Source: Caulobacter sp. BK020
GTDB lineage: Bacteria; Pseudomonadota; Alphaproteobacteria; Caulobacterales; Caulobacteraceae
NCBI RefSeq assembly: GCF_004342605.1
Contig: NZ_SLZL01000009.1
Coordinates: forward strand, 169,360-233,359
Length of the DNA: 64,000 nt
Reading direction: 5' to 3'
Below the pieces are notes generated by a model. It was given only the letters and a program-made list of their open reading frames with translations. It was not told where the DNA came from and ran no database searches. The translations under genes and the position numbers were made by a program. Below, piece after piece: positions 7,982 through 16,593 of the stretch (position 1 is its first letter; each line of letters begins with the position of its first letter).

Positions 7982-8695
7982 TCAGCGCGCCGTCGGCAGC
8001 GGCTGAGCCCGGCTCTCGTCGAGGTAGCGGGCGCCGGTCGGCTTGAGCGCGCCGTCCAGGTCGATGACCAGCGGATTGCCGGTCGGGATCTCGACATGGA
8101 CGATGTCGGCGTCGGGCACGTTGAACAGGTGCTTGACGATGGCCCGCAGCGAATTGCCGTGCGCGGCCACCAGGATCGTCTCGCCGGCCGACAGCTTGGG
8201 GGCGATGGCCGCCTCCCAGTAGGGCAGGACGCGGACCAGGGTGGTCTTCAGGCTTTCGGTGCTGGGCAGGTCCTTGCCGGCGTAGCGGCGGTCCTTGCTG
8301 AAGTCGTACTCGCCGCCCGGAGCCAGCTCCGGCGGCGGGATGTCGTAGGAGCGGCGCCAGATCGTGACCTGCTCCTCGCCGTGCTTCTGCGCGGTCTCGG
8401 CCTTGTTCAGCCCGGTCAGGCCGCCGTAGTGGCGCTCGTTCAGCCGCCAGTCCTTGGTCACCGGCACGAAGCTCTGGCCAGCCGCGTCGAGCGCGAGGTT
8501 GCAGGTGCGGATGGCCCGGGTCTGGACTGAGGTGAAGGCCTCGTCGATCTCGACGCCTGCGGCCTTGATCAGTTCGCCGCCCTTGCGAGCCTGGGCCTCG
8601 CCCTCGGCGGTCAGGTCGACGTCCACCCAGCCGGTGAAGCGGTTTTCGAGATTCCATTGGCTCTGGCCATGGCGCAGCAGGACGAGAACGGGCAT
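7982..8695 (-). CDS. gpmA: 2,3-bisphosphoglycerate-dependent phosphoglycerate mutase
   Basis: A 237-residue cytoplasmic enzyme that interconverts 3- and 2-phosphoglycerate in glycolysis and gluconeogenesis. The phosphorylated His is in LLRHGQSQWN near residue 10, and the second catalytic His in VAAHGNSLRA. Other family segments include FTGWVDVDLTAEG, ERHYGGLTGLNKAE and the RRSYDIPPP stretch, which is specific to the cofactor-dependent enzyme. Length is normal for the short proteobacterial form. It is transcribed alone, with a hairpin right behind the stop. Confidence 0.95.
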   Translation of the reverse strand: MPVLVLLRHGQSQWNLENRFTGWVDVDLTAEGEAQARKGGELIKAAGVEIDEAFTSVQTRAIRTCNLALDAAGQSFVPVTKDWRLNERHYGGLTGLNKAETAQKHGEEQVTIWRRSYDIPPPELAPGGEYDFSKDRRYAGKDLPSTESLKTTLVRVLPYWEAAIAPKLSAGETILVAAHGNSLRAIVKHLFNVPDADIVHVEIPTGNPLVIDLDGALKPTGARYLDESRAQPLPTAR

Positions 8696-8817
8696 CGGAC
8701 CTCCAGGATGTGACGCAGCGCGGGCTAAGCCCCGGCCGGCCCCGCGTCAAGCGTCCCGCCCTTTCCTCGCCCCGCTCTCGCCCTTCTCTCCTCCGGGGGG
8801 CGTGCTATAGGCAGGCC

Positions 8818-9060
8818 ATGCCTGATCGCATCCTCATGCCTTTCCTGGCGCTCGTCGGCCTGGCCCTCGTCGCGTTCTCGCTTGTCTGGCCCCAGGGCTA
8901 CGGCGCTCGCTCGCCGGGGCCGTTCGGCTCGGTGCCGATCCAGCAGACGCCGGAGATGCAGGCCAAGATCCAGCGCGAGAAGGACGCCGCCGCCCAGCAC
9001 GACCGGCAGGCCCGCCAGCAGGTGAGCGACGCCCGCGCCGCCGAGGCGGGGGCTCCGTGA
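8818..9060 (+). CDS. Small membrane-anchored hypothetical protein
   Basis: An 80-residue protein with one hydrophobic segment at residues 6-24 (LMPFLALVGLALVAFSLVW), followed by a Pro/Gly stretch and a charged C-terminal helix (MQAKIQREKDAAAQHDRQAR). It is probably anchored in the inner membrane with the helix outside. The stop TGA overlaps the GTG of kdsD (GTGA), so the two are translationally coupled. Its role is unknown; the coupling hints at envelope or lipopolysaccharide work. Confidence 0.7.
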   Translation: MPDRILMPFLALVGLALVAFSLVWPQGYGARSPGPFGSVPIQQTPEMQAKIQREKDAAAQHDRQARQQVSDARAAEAGAP

Positions 9061-10013
9061 GCGCTTTCGACGCCGTCGCCGTCGGCCGGCGGGTCCTGAA
9101 CGCCGAGGCCGAGGCCCTGGGGCTGCTGTCGCAGTCGCTGGACGAATCGTTCGTCCGCGCCGTCGAGACCCTGTTCGACGCCAAGGGCCGGGTGGTCTGC
9201 ACCGGGGTCGGCAAGTCCGGCCACGTGGCCCGCAAGATCGCCGCCACCCTGGCCTCGACCGGATCGCCGGCCATGTTCGTGCACGCCGCCGAGGCCAGCC
9301 ATGGCGACCTGGGCATGATCGGCCAGGGCGACGTGGTGCTGGCCCTGTCGAAGTCCGGCGAGGCCCGCGAGCTGTCCGACACCCTGGCCTACGCCAAGCG
9401 GTTCTCGATCCCGACCATCGCCGTCACCGCCGTGGCCGACAGCCAGCTGGGCCGGGCCGGCGACATCCTGCTGCTGCTGCCCGACGCGCCGGAAGCCACC
9501 GCCGAGGTCAGCGCCCCGACCACCTCGACCACCCTGCAGATGGCCCTGGGCGACGCCCTGGCCGTGGCGCTGCTGGAGCGGCGCGGCTTCACCGCCAGCG
9601 ACTTCCGGGTCTTCCACCCGGGCGGCAAACTGGGGGCCATGCTGCGCACGGTCGCCGACCTGATGCATGGAGAGGGCGAGCTGCCCCTGACCCGCGAGGA
9701 CGCCTCGATGTCCGAGGCGTTGCTGGTGATGAGCGAGAAGCGGTTCGGCGCGGTCGGGGTGGTCGCGCCGGACGGATCGCTGAGCGGCCTGATCACCGAC
9801 GGCGACCTGCGCCGCCACATGGACGGGCTGATGGGCCATGTCGCCGGCGAGGTCATGACCCGGGGGCCGCTGACCATCGCGCCCGGCGCCCTGGCGGCCG
9901 AAGCCCTGAAGCTGATGAACGAGCGGCGGATCACCGTGCTGTTCGTCGTCGACCAGGGCCGCCCGGTCGGCATCCTGCACGTCCATGACCTGCTGCGCGC
10001 CGGAGTGATCTGA
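9057..10013 (+). CDS. kdsD: Arabinose-5-phosphate isomerase
   Basis: A 318-residue KpsF/GutQ-family enzyme that turns ribulose 5-phosphate into arabinose 5-phosphate, the first step toward Kdo for lipopolysaccharide. The SIS sugar-isomerase domain spans about residues 25-170, with GVGKSGHVARKIAATLASTG and the EASHGDLGMI segment. Two CBS domains follow (about 205-318), each with the typical GLITDGDLRRH or GILHVHDLLR ending. The start is GTG, overlapping the stop of the small membrane protein gene. The name KpsF is equivalent; activity is well predicted by architecture. Confidence 0.92.
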   Translation: MSAFDAVAVGRRVLNAEAEALGLLSQSLDESFVRAVETLFDAKGRVVCTGVGKSGHVARKIAATLASTGSPAMFVHAAEASHGDLGMIGQGDVVLALSKSGEARELSDTLAYAKRFSIPTIAVTAVADSQLGRAGDILLLLPDAPEATAEVSAPTTSTTLQMALGDALAVALLERRGFTASDFRVFHPGGKLGAMLRTVADLMHGEGELPLTREDASMSEALLVMSEKRFGAVGVVAPDGSLSGLITDGDLRRHMDGLMGHVAGEVMTRGPLTIAPGALAAEALKLMNERRITVLFVVDQGRPVGILHVHDLLRAGVI

Positions 10014-10082
10014 GACTAGGACGCGCCCGCCGCGGCGGTGGCCCGTCTGGCCGCGACCCGGCCTGACCCGAACCCCGAGATC

Positions 10083-11213
10083 ATGCGAAACACCCTCGTC
10101 CTGGCCCTGCGCGGCCGCCAGCCTATCCGCCCGCAGGACCTCCTGCGCTCGGGCCTGGGCGCCCTGATCGGCATTCCGGCCACCGGCCTGCTGGCCCACC
10201 TGATCGCCAGCGGGCGGCCGTCGGCCCTGCCGCTGCTGATTCCGCCGATCGGCGCTTCGGCCGTGCTGGCCTTCGCGGTGCCGGCCAGTCCGCTGGCCCA
10301 GCCCCGCGCCGTGGTCGGCGGCAACATGGTCTCAGCCCTGGCCGGCGTGACCTGCGCCCTGGCCTTCCATCCGCATCCGGCCCTGGCGGCGGCGGCCGCC
10401 GTGGCCTGCGCGATCATCGCCATGGGCCTGCTGGGCTGCCTGCATCCACCGGGCGGCGCCGTCGCCCTGGGCGCGGCCCTGGTCGCCGGCCCGGTCGGCC
10501 CGGCCTCGTTCGGCTACGTCTTCGTGCCGGTGGGCCTGTGCTCTTTGCTGCTGGTGCTGTCAGCCATGGCCTATGCCCGCCTCGTCGGGCGGTCCTATCC
10601 CCACCGCGTCGCGCCGCCCGCCAACGTCCACGACACCCACGACGTCCCGCCCCTGCGGCGCGTCGGCTTCACCCAGGCCGACATCGACAACGCCCTGGCC
10701 CACTATGGCGACCTGCTGGACGTCGACCGCGAGGACCTTGACGCCCTGTTCCGCGAGGTCGAGCTGCAGGCCCACCGCCGGATCCACGCCCACATCCTGT
10801 GCAGCGACATCATGTCCCGCGACGTACTCAGCGTGGACCTGCACCAGAGCGCCGAGAGCGCCCTGGCCTATATGCGCGCCCACGACCTGCGTAGCGCCCC
10901 GGTGGTCGACGCCGACCGCAAGGTGGTCGGCATGGTGCGCCGCGCCGAACTCCAGACCGGGCGGGAAGGCCCGGTCGAGGCGGTGCTGGACCCGTTCGTG
11001 CACAAGGTCCGGCCCGGCACGGCGATCGAGGCCCTGCTGCCGATCCTGTCCAGCGGGATGGCGCACGAAGCCATGGTGGTCGACGAGAACCGGGTGCTGC
11101 TGGGGATCATCACCCAAACCGACCTGCTGGGCGTGCTCTACCGGGCCCACATCGTCGAGGCGGTGGCCCTGCAGCGGGCCGAGGCGTCCGACGCGATAGA
11201 CCCGGCTATCTAG
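10083..11213 (+). CDS. HPP-family membrane protein with CBS pair
   Basis: A 376-residue protein. The first 180 residues carry four or five membrane segments and the HPP motif itself in LLGCLHPPGGAVALGAAL. Two CBS domains follow (about residues 240-355), with DIMSRDVLSVDLHQSAESAL at their start. Some HPP membrane domains have been linked to nitrite uptake in plastids and cyanobacteria, but CBS-fused bacterial versions are uncharacterised; the CBS pair suggests gating by an adenine nucleotide. ATG 10083 was taken as start; a GTG at 10038 in frame is possible, and neither has a strong ribosome site. Confidence 0.8.
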   Translation: MRNTLVLALRGRQPIRPQDLLRSGLGALIGIPATGLLAHLIASGRPSALPLLIPPIGASAVLAFAVPASPLAQPRAVVGGNMVSALAGVTCALAFHPHPALAAAAAVACAIIAMGLLGCLHPPGGAVALGAALVAGPVGPASFGYVFVPVGLCSLLLVLSAMAYARLVGRSYPHRVAPPANVHDTHDVPPLRRVGFTQADIDNALAHYGDLLDVDREDLDALFREVELQAHRRIHAHILCSDIMSRDVLSVDLHQSAESALAYMRAHDLRSAPVVDADRKVVGMVRRAELQTGREGPVEAVLDPFVHKVRPGTAIEALLPILSSGMAHEAMVVDENRVLLGIITQTDLLGVLYRAHIVEAVALQRAEASDAIDPAI

Positions 11214-11240
11214 GCGGATCGGCCTTCAAAGCCGTGCGTG

Positions 11241-11324
11241 CTCCTCGTCCTTCGACAAGCTCGGGATGAGGAGCATTTACAGGCCCGGTCGGTAGAAAAC
11301 CTCATCCTGAGCCTGTCGAAGGAC
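11241..11324. repeat. Dispersed inverted repeat (REP-like hairpin), type 1
   Basis: The arm at 11247-11271 (GTCCTTCGACAAGCTCGGGA onward) matches the reverse complement of 11300-11324 at 23 of 25 positions, with a 28-base spacer. The TCCTTCGACAAGCTC...GATGAGG sequence looks like an intergenic repeat of Caulobacterales rather than a gene. It sits between the HPP-CBS gene and the glutathione transferase and could end or stabilise transcripts. Confidence 0.75.
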
Positions 11325-11444
11325 CAGGTTTTCGGTTCCAGAGCGAAATGTCGAGCCCTTCCAGGCCAACGAATTCCGCTTGCGCCTTGCCTTCGCGACA
11401 CCTTCGCGCGACTGAATCGGGCCGCGCACAGAGGGGTCGCGGTC

Positions 11445-12095
11445 ATGATCACCGTTTTCGGCGAGGGACGAGGCTTCCGGGTCGTCTGGCTGCTGGAAGA
11501 GATGGGGCTGCCCTATCGGCTGAGGCCGGTCGACCTGCTGGTCGGGGTCGAGAACGATCCGGTATTCCTGGCGATCAATCCCGCCGGCTTCATCCCGGCG
11601 CTCCAGGACGGCGACGTCACCCTGGTCGAGTCGATCGCGATCATGGAATATCTGATGGCCCGCCACGGACCGACGCCGCTGGCGCCCGAGCCCCGCGATC
11701 CGGCCTTCGCGGCCTACCAGCAGTTCCTGCACCTGGGCGAGGCGGGCCTGGCCGCGTCGATGTACTTCGTGGTGGTCAGCCGCAACCTCGCGCCCGAGGC
11801 CGAGCGCCGCAACTGGGGCGCGCGCAAGGCGCTGGAGGTGTTCGAAAGCCGGCTGGGCCTGGTGACCCGACAGCTGGCAAGCTCGCCCTACCTGGCGGGC
11901 GAGGCGTTCACGGCGGCCGACATCTCGGTGACCTACGCCCTGGAGTTCGCCCAGCGCGCCGGCGGCTACAGCCTCGGCGGGGTTGAGCAGGCCTATGTCG
12001 CCCGCACCACCGGCCGCGACGCCTACCGGCGCGCCATGGACGTCTGCCAGGCCACCAAGGCCTGGGCGGAAGCGGCGAAGGCGGCGGCCCGATGA
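11445..12095 (+). CDS. Glutathione S-transferase family protein
   Basis: A 216-residue cytoplasmic protein. The N-terminal thioredoxin-like domain has the cis-Pro/ESxAI pattern ([26 protein letters not shown]) that binds glutathione. The C-terminal all-helical domain contains the N-capping motif [14 protein letters not shown]. The start ATG 11445 has GAGGGG upstream; an open frame to the left runs through the inverted repeat and is not coding. The substrate class is not clear. It overlaps the DUF2200 gene by four bases (ATGA). Confidence 0.88.
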   Translation: MITVFGEGRGFRVVWLLEEMGLPYRLRPVDLLVGVENDPVFLAINPAGFIPALQDGDVTLVESIAIMEYLMARHGPTPLAPEPRDPAFAAYQQFLHLGEAGLAASMYFVVVSRNLAPEAERRNWGARKALEVFESRLGLVTRQLASSPYLAGEAFTAADISVTYALEFAQRAGGYSLGGVEQAYVARTTGRDAYRRAMDVCQATKAWAEAAKAAAR

Positions 12096-12442
12096 GCGGA
12101 CACCGGATCTACGCCACTTGCTTCGCCAGCGTCTATCCGCTCTACGTCGCCAAGGCGGAACGGAAGGGGCGCACCAAGGCCGAGGTCGACCAGATCATCC
12201 TCTGGCTGACCGGCTTCAGCCCGGAGGGGTTCGAGGCCCAGCTGGCCGAGAAGACCGACTTCCAGACCTTCTTCGCCCAGGCGCCCGCGCTGAACCCGGC
12301 CCGGAACCAGATCAAGGGCCTGGTCTGCGGCGTGCGCGTCGAGGAGGTCGCCGAGCCGCTGATGCGGGAGATCCGCTATCTGGACAAGCTGATCGACGAA
12401 CTGGCCAAGGGCAAGGCGATGGACAAGATCCTGCGGGACTGA
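12092..12442 (+). CDS. DUF2200 family protein
   Basis: A 116-residue protein matching the DUF2200 family, with the conserved start [24 protein letters not shown] and a middle segment ILWLTGF followed by FxxFFxxAP. Small and soluble; function unknown. Its ATG overlaps the stop of the glutathione transferase gene, so the two are coupled. It converges on upp with 6 bp between stops. Confidence 0.85.
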   Translation: MSGHRIYATCFASVYPLYVAKAERKGRTKAEVDQIILWLTGFSPEGFEAQLAEKTDFQTFFAQAPALNPARNQIKGLVCGVRVEEVAEPLMREIRYLDKLIDELAKGKAMDKILRD

Positions 12443-12448
12443 CGGCCG

Positions 12449-13078
12449 TCAGCGCGTGCCGAAGGTCCGGTCGCCGGCGTCGCCGAGGCCCGGCACGATA
12501 TAGCCGTGGTCGTTCAGCTGGGCGTCCACCGCGGCTGTCCAGATCGGCACGTCGGGATGGGCGGCGCGCAGGGTCTCCACGCCCTGGACCGAGGCCACCA
12601 GGCAGACGAAGCGCAGGTCGGCCACCCCCGACCGCTTGAGCAGGTTCAGGGCCGCCACGGCCGTGTGGCCGGTGGCCAGCATCGGGTCGACCACGATGAC
12701 CAGCCGGTCGGCGATGTCCTCGGGGGTCTTGTAGTAGTACTCCACCGCCTCCAGCGAGGCCGGGTCGCGGAACAGGCCGATGTGCGCCACCCGGGCCGAG
12801 GGCACCAGATCCAGCATGCCCTCGGCCATGCCCAGGCCGGCGCGCAGGATCGGGGCGAAGACCAGCTTCTTGCCGGAAATCTCCTCAGCCGCCGTCGGGG
12901 CCACCGGGGTCTGGATCTCGACCGTATGGGTTGGCAGGGCGCGGGTGACCTCGTAGCACAGCAGGGTCGCGGTCTCGCGCATCAGGGCGCGGAAGGTCTT
13001 GGTCGAGGTCTCCCGGTCGCGCATCCGGGTCAGCTTGTGGCGGACCAAGGGGTGGTCGACGATGGTGACGCCTTGCAT
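12449..13078 (-). CDS. upp: Uracil phosphoribosyltransferase
   Basis: A 209-residue salvage enzyme that makes UMP from uracil and PRPP. Diagnostic parts are [13 protein letters not shown] at the N-terminus, [19 protein letters not shown], the PRPP loop [15 protein letters not shown], and the C-terminal uracil-binding [13 protein letters not shown]. The start at ATG 13078 has AGGAAGG upstream. Length is that of the standard bacterial enzyme. Confidence 0.96.
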   Translation of the reverse strand: MQGVTIVDHPLVRHKLTRMRDRETSTKTFRALMRETATLLCYEVTRALPTHTVEIQTPVAPTAAEEISGKKLVFAPILRAGLGMAEGMLDLVPSARVAHIGLFRDPASLEAVEYYYKTPEDIADRLVIVVDPMLATGHTAVAALNLLKRSGVADLRFVCLVASVQGVETLRAAHPDVPIWTAAVDAQLNDHGYIVPGLGDAGDRTFGTR

Positions 13079-13169
13079 GGACGGGCCTTCCTCTCGCGGG
13101 GGCCGGACGGCGGCGCCCCTCTCGACGGACCAGTGCCGCCTCGCGGCCTCCGCGCCAAGCGAAAACCGC

Positions 13170-13796
13170 CTAGCGCTTCGCCCCATAGGCGGCGAGGAAC
13201 ACCCTGACGGCCGGCAACACCTCGCGGTCGATCTCCTCCGGCGTCGGCGCGTCCATGGCGTTGCACAGCCGCGCCTTCAGCAGGCGGTTCTGGCACAGGC
13301 CGATGAACTGCTGGGCGGCGTGGACCGGGTCGTCGATCTCCAGCTGGCCGCTGTCGACCGCCTTCTGCAGGGTCGCGCCCAGCAGTTTCGATCCGCTCCT
13401 GGGGCCCGCCTCGAAGAAGGCGTGGCCGATCTCGGGCGTGCGCTGGGCCTCGGCGACGATCACCCGGAAATTGGCCATGCTGAAGTCGCTCAGCACGATC
13501 GACAGATAGGTGCGCCCGACCTTGATCAGGGCCTCGCGGATGTCGCCCAGCTCGGACTCGATCTTGAACATGGCGTCGCGCTGCCAGGCGCAGTGGCGCA
13601 CCACATAGGCGGCGAACAGCTGCTCCTTGTTCTTGAAATAGTTGTAGAGCGTGCCCTTGGAGCCGCCGAGGCGGGCGGCGATCGTCGACATGGACGCGTT
13701 GGCGTAGCCCTCCTCCAGGAAGACGTCGCTGGCGACGTCGAGGATGGCCTCGCGGCGGGCGTCTCGGTCGAGACGCGACTTCACGTCCTGCATCAT
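13170..13796 (-). CDS. TetR-family transcriptional regulator of the efflux operon
   Basis: A 208-residue repressor. The N-terminal helix-turn-helix (about residues 12-58) reads [20 protein letters not shown], then [23 protein letters not shown], the standard TetR pattern. The C-terminal domain resembles the AefR/AcrR-type ligand domain ([15 protein letters not shown]). It is divergent from the NodT-HlyD-MFS efflux operon with 98 bp between them, and that gap holds a perfect palindrome, so it very likely represses the operon and itself. GAAGGA stands six bases before ATG 13796. Confidence 0.9.
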   Translation of the reverse strand: MMQDVKSRLDRDARREAILDVASDVFLEEGYANASMSTIAARLGGSKGTLYNYFKNKEQLFAAYVVRHCAWQRDAMFKIESELGDIREALIKVGRTYLSIVLSDFSMANFRVIVAEAQRTPEIGHAFFEAGPRSGSKLLGATLQKAVDSGQLEIDDPVHAAQQFIGLCQNRLLKARLCNAMDAPTPEEIDREVLPAVRVFLAAYGAKR

Positions 13797-13859
13797 TTGT
13801 TTTCCTTCGGGAGCCCCCTTGATCCCGTCAAGCTCGCGGTTATATCAGCGCCACTATGT

Positions 13860-13876
13860 GACCGTACAGTACGGTC
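13860..13876. promoter_or_regulatory. TetR operator palindrome
   Basis: GACCGTACAGTACGGTC is a perfect 8+1+8 inverted repeat in the gap between the divergent TetR gene and the efflux operon. Its size and sequence fit a TetR-family dimer site. It lies 19 bases before the ATG of the outer-membrane lipoprotein gene. Confidence 0.8.
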
Positions 13877-13894
13877 AATTCAAGGTCAGCGCCG

Positions 13895-15364
13895 ATGACT
13901 CCCAACGCCCTGGACAAGCTTTCCGCCTCCAAGTCGCCAGGATCCCGCGCGATCGGCGCCACGGTCTCGATCCTGCTGGCCGCCCTGCTGACCAGCGCCT
14001 GCGCGACGATGCCGGCCGCGACGCCGGCCCGGGTCGCCAAGGCCCCAGAGACCTACGCCACGACCCAGACCTTGGCTGCTTCCGAGGCCGCCGCCTGGCC
14101 GGCCGACGCCTGGTGGAAGGCCTACGGCGACGCCCAGCTGAACGCCCTGGTCGACGAGGCCCTGGCCGGCTCGCCCACCCTGGCCCAGGCCGAGGCCCGC
14201 CTGCGCCGCGCCCAGGCCCTGGCCAACCAGGCCAAGGCCGCCCAGTTGCCCAGCGTCGAGGCCAACGGCTCGGTCGAGCGGTCCAAGCAGAGCTACAACA
14301 CCGGCATTCCCGCCCCCTTCGTGCCTCAGGGCTACAACGCCTATGGCCGGCTGAGCCTGGACTTCAGCTGGGAGCTGGACTTCTGGGGCAAGAACCGCGC
14401 GGCCGTCGCCGCCGCCACATCCGAGGCCCGGGCCGCCCAGGCCGACGCCGCCCAGGCCCGGCTGATGCTAGCCACCTCGGTGGCCGGCGCCTATGCCGAC
14501 CTGGCGCGCCTCTATGCCGAGCGCGACGTGGCCGAGCGGTCGGTGGCCCTGCGCCAGGAGACCCTGACCCTGGTCAGCGACCGGGTGACCAACGGGCTCG
14601 ACACGCGCGGCGAGCTGCGTCAGGCCGAGGCCGGTCCGCCCACCGCCCGCGCCGAGCTGGCCGCCCTGGACGAACAGATCGCCCAGACCCGCAACGGCCT
14701 GGCCGCCCTGCTGGGCGCCGGACCCGACCGCGGCCTGGCCATCGCCCGCCCCTCGGTGGCGGCCCTCAAGCCGTTCGGCCTGCCCGCCAACCTCGCCGCC
14801 GACCTGATCGGCCGCCGCCCCGACGTGGTCGCCGCCAAGTGGCGGGCCGAGGCCGCCAGCAAGCGGATCGGCCAGGCCAAGGCGGCCTTCTACCCGAACG
14901 TCAACCTGGCCGCCGCGATCGGCGTGCAGTCGCTGCACCTGGACAAGCTGTTCGACAGCGGCTCGGACATCGGCAGCGTCGGCCCCGCCGTCAGCCTGCC
15001 GATCTTCGAGGGCGGACGGCTGAAGGCCAATCTGCGGGCCGCCGAGGCGGACCGCGACGGCGCGGTGGCCGCCTACGACGCCGCCGTCACCCAGGCCCTG
15101 CGCGACGTGGCCGACGTCGCCGCCAGCGAGCGGGCCCTGAGCACCCGGCTCAGCGAAAGCCGCGCAGCCCTGGCCGCCAGCGAGGACGGCTTCCGCATCG
15201 CCAAGCTGCGCTACCAGGGCGGCCTGTCGACCTATCAGAACGTGCTGATCGCCGAACAGGCGGTGCTGTCCCAGCGCCGGATCGTCGCCGACCTGGAAAG
15301 CCGCGCCCTGACCCTGGACGTCGCCCTGGTGCGCGCCCTGGGCGGCGGCTTCGCCCCCGCCTGA
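13895..15364 (+). CDS. Efflux outer-membrane lipoprotein, NodT/OprM type
   Basis: A 489-residue TolC-like channel. A lipobox (LLTSAC) near residue 36 follows a long signal sequence, so the mature protein is a lipoprotein in the outer membrane. The two repeated TolC/OEP domains are seen in PADAWWKAYGDAQLNALVDEAL, SLDFSWELDFWGKNR and the mirrored second half with SLPIFEGGRLKANLRAAE. With the next two genes it forms a complete tripartite pump. The start ATG 13895 has AAGG nine bases upstream. Confidence 0.92.
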   Translation: MTPNALDKLSASKSPGSRAIGATVSILLAALLTSACATMPAATPARVAKAPETYATTQTLAASEAAAWPADAWWKAYGDAQLNALVDEALAGSPTLAQAEARLRRAQALANQAKAAQLPSVEANGSVERSKQSYNTGIPAPFVPQGYNAYGRLSLDFSWELDFWGKNRAAVAAATSEARAAQADAAQARLMLATSVAGAYADLARLYAERDVAERSVALRQETLTLVSDRVTNGLDTRGELRQAEAGPPTARAELAALDEQIAQTRNGLAALLGAGPDRGLAIARPSVAALKPFGLPANLAADLIGRRPDVVAAKWRAEAASKRIGQAKAAFYPNVNLAAAIGVQSLHLDKLFDSGSDIGSVGPAVSLPIFEGGRLKANLRAAEADRDGAVAAYDAAVTQALRDVADVAASERALSTRLSESRAALAASEDGFRIAKLRYQGGLSTYQNVLIAEQAVLSQRRIVADLESRALTLDVALVRALGGGFAPA

Positions 15365-15419
15365 CCCCGTTCGAACCCGCTTTCCGCCCTTCGCTTTCGC
15401 GCCTCCAGGACCTCCCCCC

Positions 15420-16562
15420 ATGGCCGACACCACCGCCTCCCCCACCCAATTCGGCGCCAAATCCGGCGTCAAACCGGCCGCCAGCCGTCGCCAGCTCCTG
15501 ACCGGCCTCGCGGTCGTGGTCGTGGTCGGCGTGGCCGGCTGGGGCCTTTACCAGGTCCTCGTGGGCTCGCACCATGTCGAGACCGACAACGCCTATGTCG
15601 GGGCCGAGGTCGCCCAGGTGACGCCGCTGGTCAGCGGGCCGGTCGCCAAGGTGCTGGTCTCTGAGACCCAGACCGTGACCGCCGGCCAGTCGCTGGTGGT
15701 GATCGACGACGCCGACGCCCGGATCGCCGTCCTCGCCGCCCAGGCCGCCCTGGGCCAGGCGCAGCGCAAGGTGCAGGGCTATTTCGCCAGCGACGACGCC
15801 CTGGCCGGCCAGGTGGCGGCCCGCGACGCCGACATCGCCCGCGCCAACGCGGCGGTGACCGGCGCCCAGGCCAGCCTGGAGCAGGCCCGCGTCGAGCTCA
15901 CGCGGCGCAAGGCCCTGGCCGACTCTGGCGCGGTCTCCGGCGAGGAGCTGACCACCGCCCAGAGCCAGTTCACCAACGCCCAGTCGGCCCTGGTCGAGGC
16001 CAAGGCGGCCCTGGCCCAGGCCAAGGCCACCCGCGCCGCCGCCGAGGGCAGCCGCGAGGTCAACACCGCCCTGATCTCCGGCCTGCCGGCCAGCAAGAAC
16101 CCGGAAATCGCCGCCGCCGAAGCCCGCCTGGCCAGCGCCCAGCTGGCCTTGGACCGCACCGTGCTGCGCGCCCCGCTGGCCGGCGTGGTGTCCAAGAAGA
16201 ACGTCCAGGTCGGCCAGCAGGTGCAGGTCGGCGCGCCGCTGATGGCCATCGTCCCGACGACCAGCGCCTATGTCGACGCCAACTTCAAGGAAGTGCAGCT
16301 GGACAAGGTGCGCGTCGGCCAGCCGGTGACCCTGACCTCCGACCTCTACGGCGGCGGCGTCAAGTTCCACGGCCGGGTGAAGGGCCTGTCGGGCGGCACC
16401 GGTTCGGCCTTCTCGCTGATCCCGGCCCAGAACGCCTCGGGCAACTGGATCAAGGTGGTGCAGCGCCTGCCCGTCCGCATCACCCTGGATCCGGCCGAAC
16501 TGAAGGACCATCCGCTGCGCGTGGGCCTGTCGATGAAGGCCACCATCGACACCTCCAAATAG
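15420..16562 (+). CDS. emrA: Membrane-fusion protein of an EmrAB-type pump (HlyD family)
   Basis: A 380-residue periplasmic adaptor. One N-terminal membrane anchor (about residues 27-46, LLTGLAVVVVVGVAGWGLY) is followed by a biotinyl-lipoyl half (HHVETDNAYVGAEVAQVTPLVSGPV). A long Ala/Gln-rich coiled coil (about 95-205) and the second lipoyl half (LDRTVLRAPLAGVVSKKNVQVGQQV) come next. It connects the MFS exporter with the NodT-type channel. The HVETDNAYV signature is that of EmrA. It is 55 bp behind the channel gene. Confidence 0.92.
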   Translation: MADTTASPTQFGAKSGVKPAASRRQLLTGLAVVVVVGVAGWGLYQVLVGSHHVETDNAYVGAEVAQVTPLVSGPVAKVLVSETQTVTAGQSLVVIDDADARIAVLAAQAALGQAQRKVQGYFASDDALAGQVAARDADIARANAAVTGAQASLEQARVELTRRKALADSGAVSGEELTTAQSQFTNAQSALVEAKAALAQAKATRAAAEGSREVNTALISGLPASKNPEIAAAEARLASAQLALDRTVLRAPLAGVVSKKNVQVGQQVQVGAPLMAIVPTTSAYVDANFKEVQLDKVRVGQPVTLTSDLYGGGVKFHGRVKGLSGGTGSAFSLIPAQNASGNWIKVVQRLPVRITLDPAELKDHPLRVGLSMKATIDTSK

Positions 16563-16593
16563 TCCGCGCTCAAGCCCTGCAAGGAAGCGTCGC

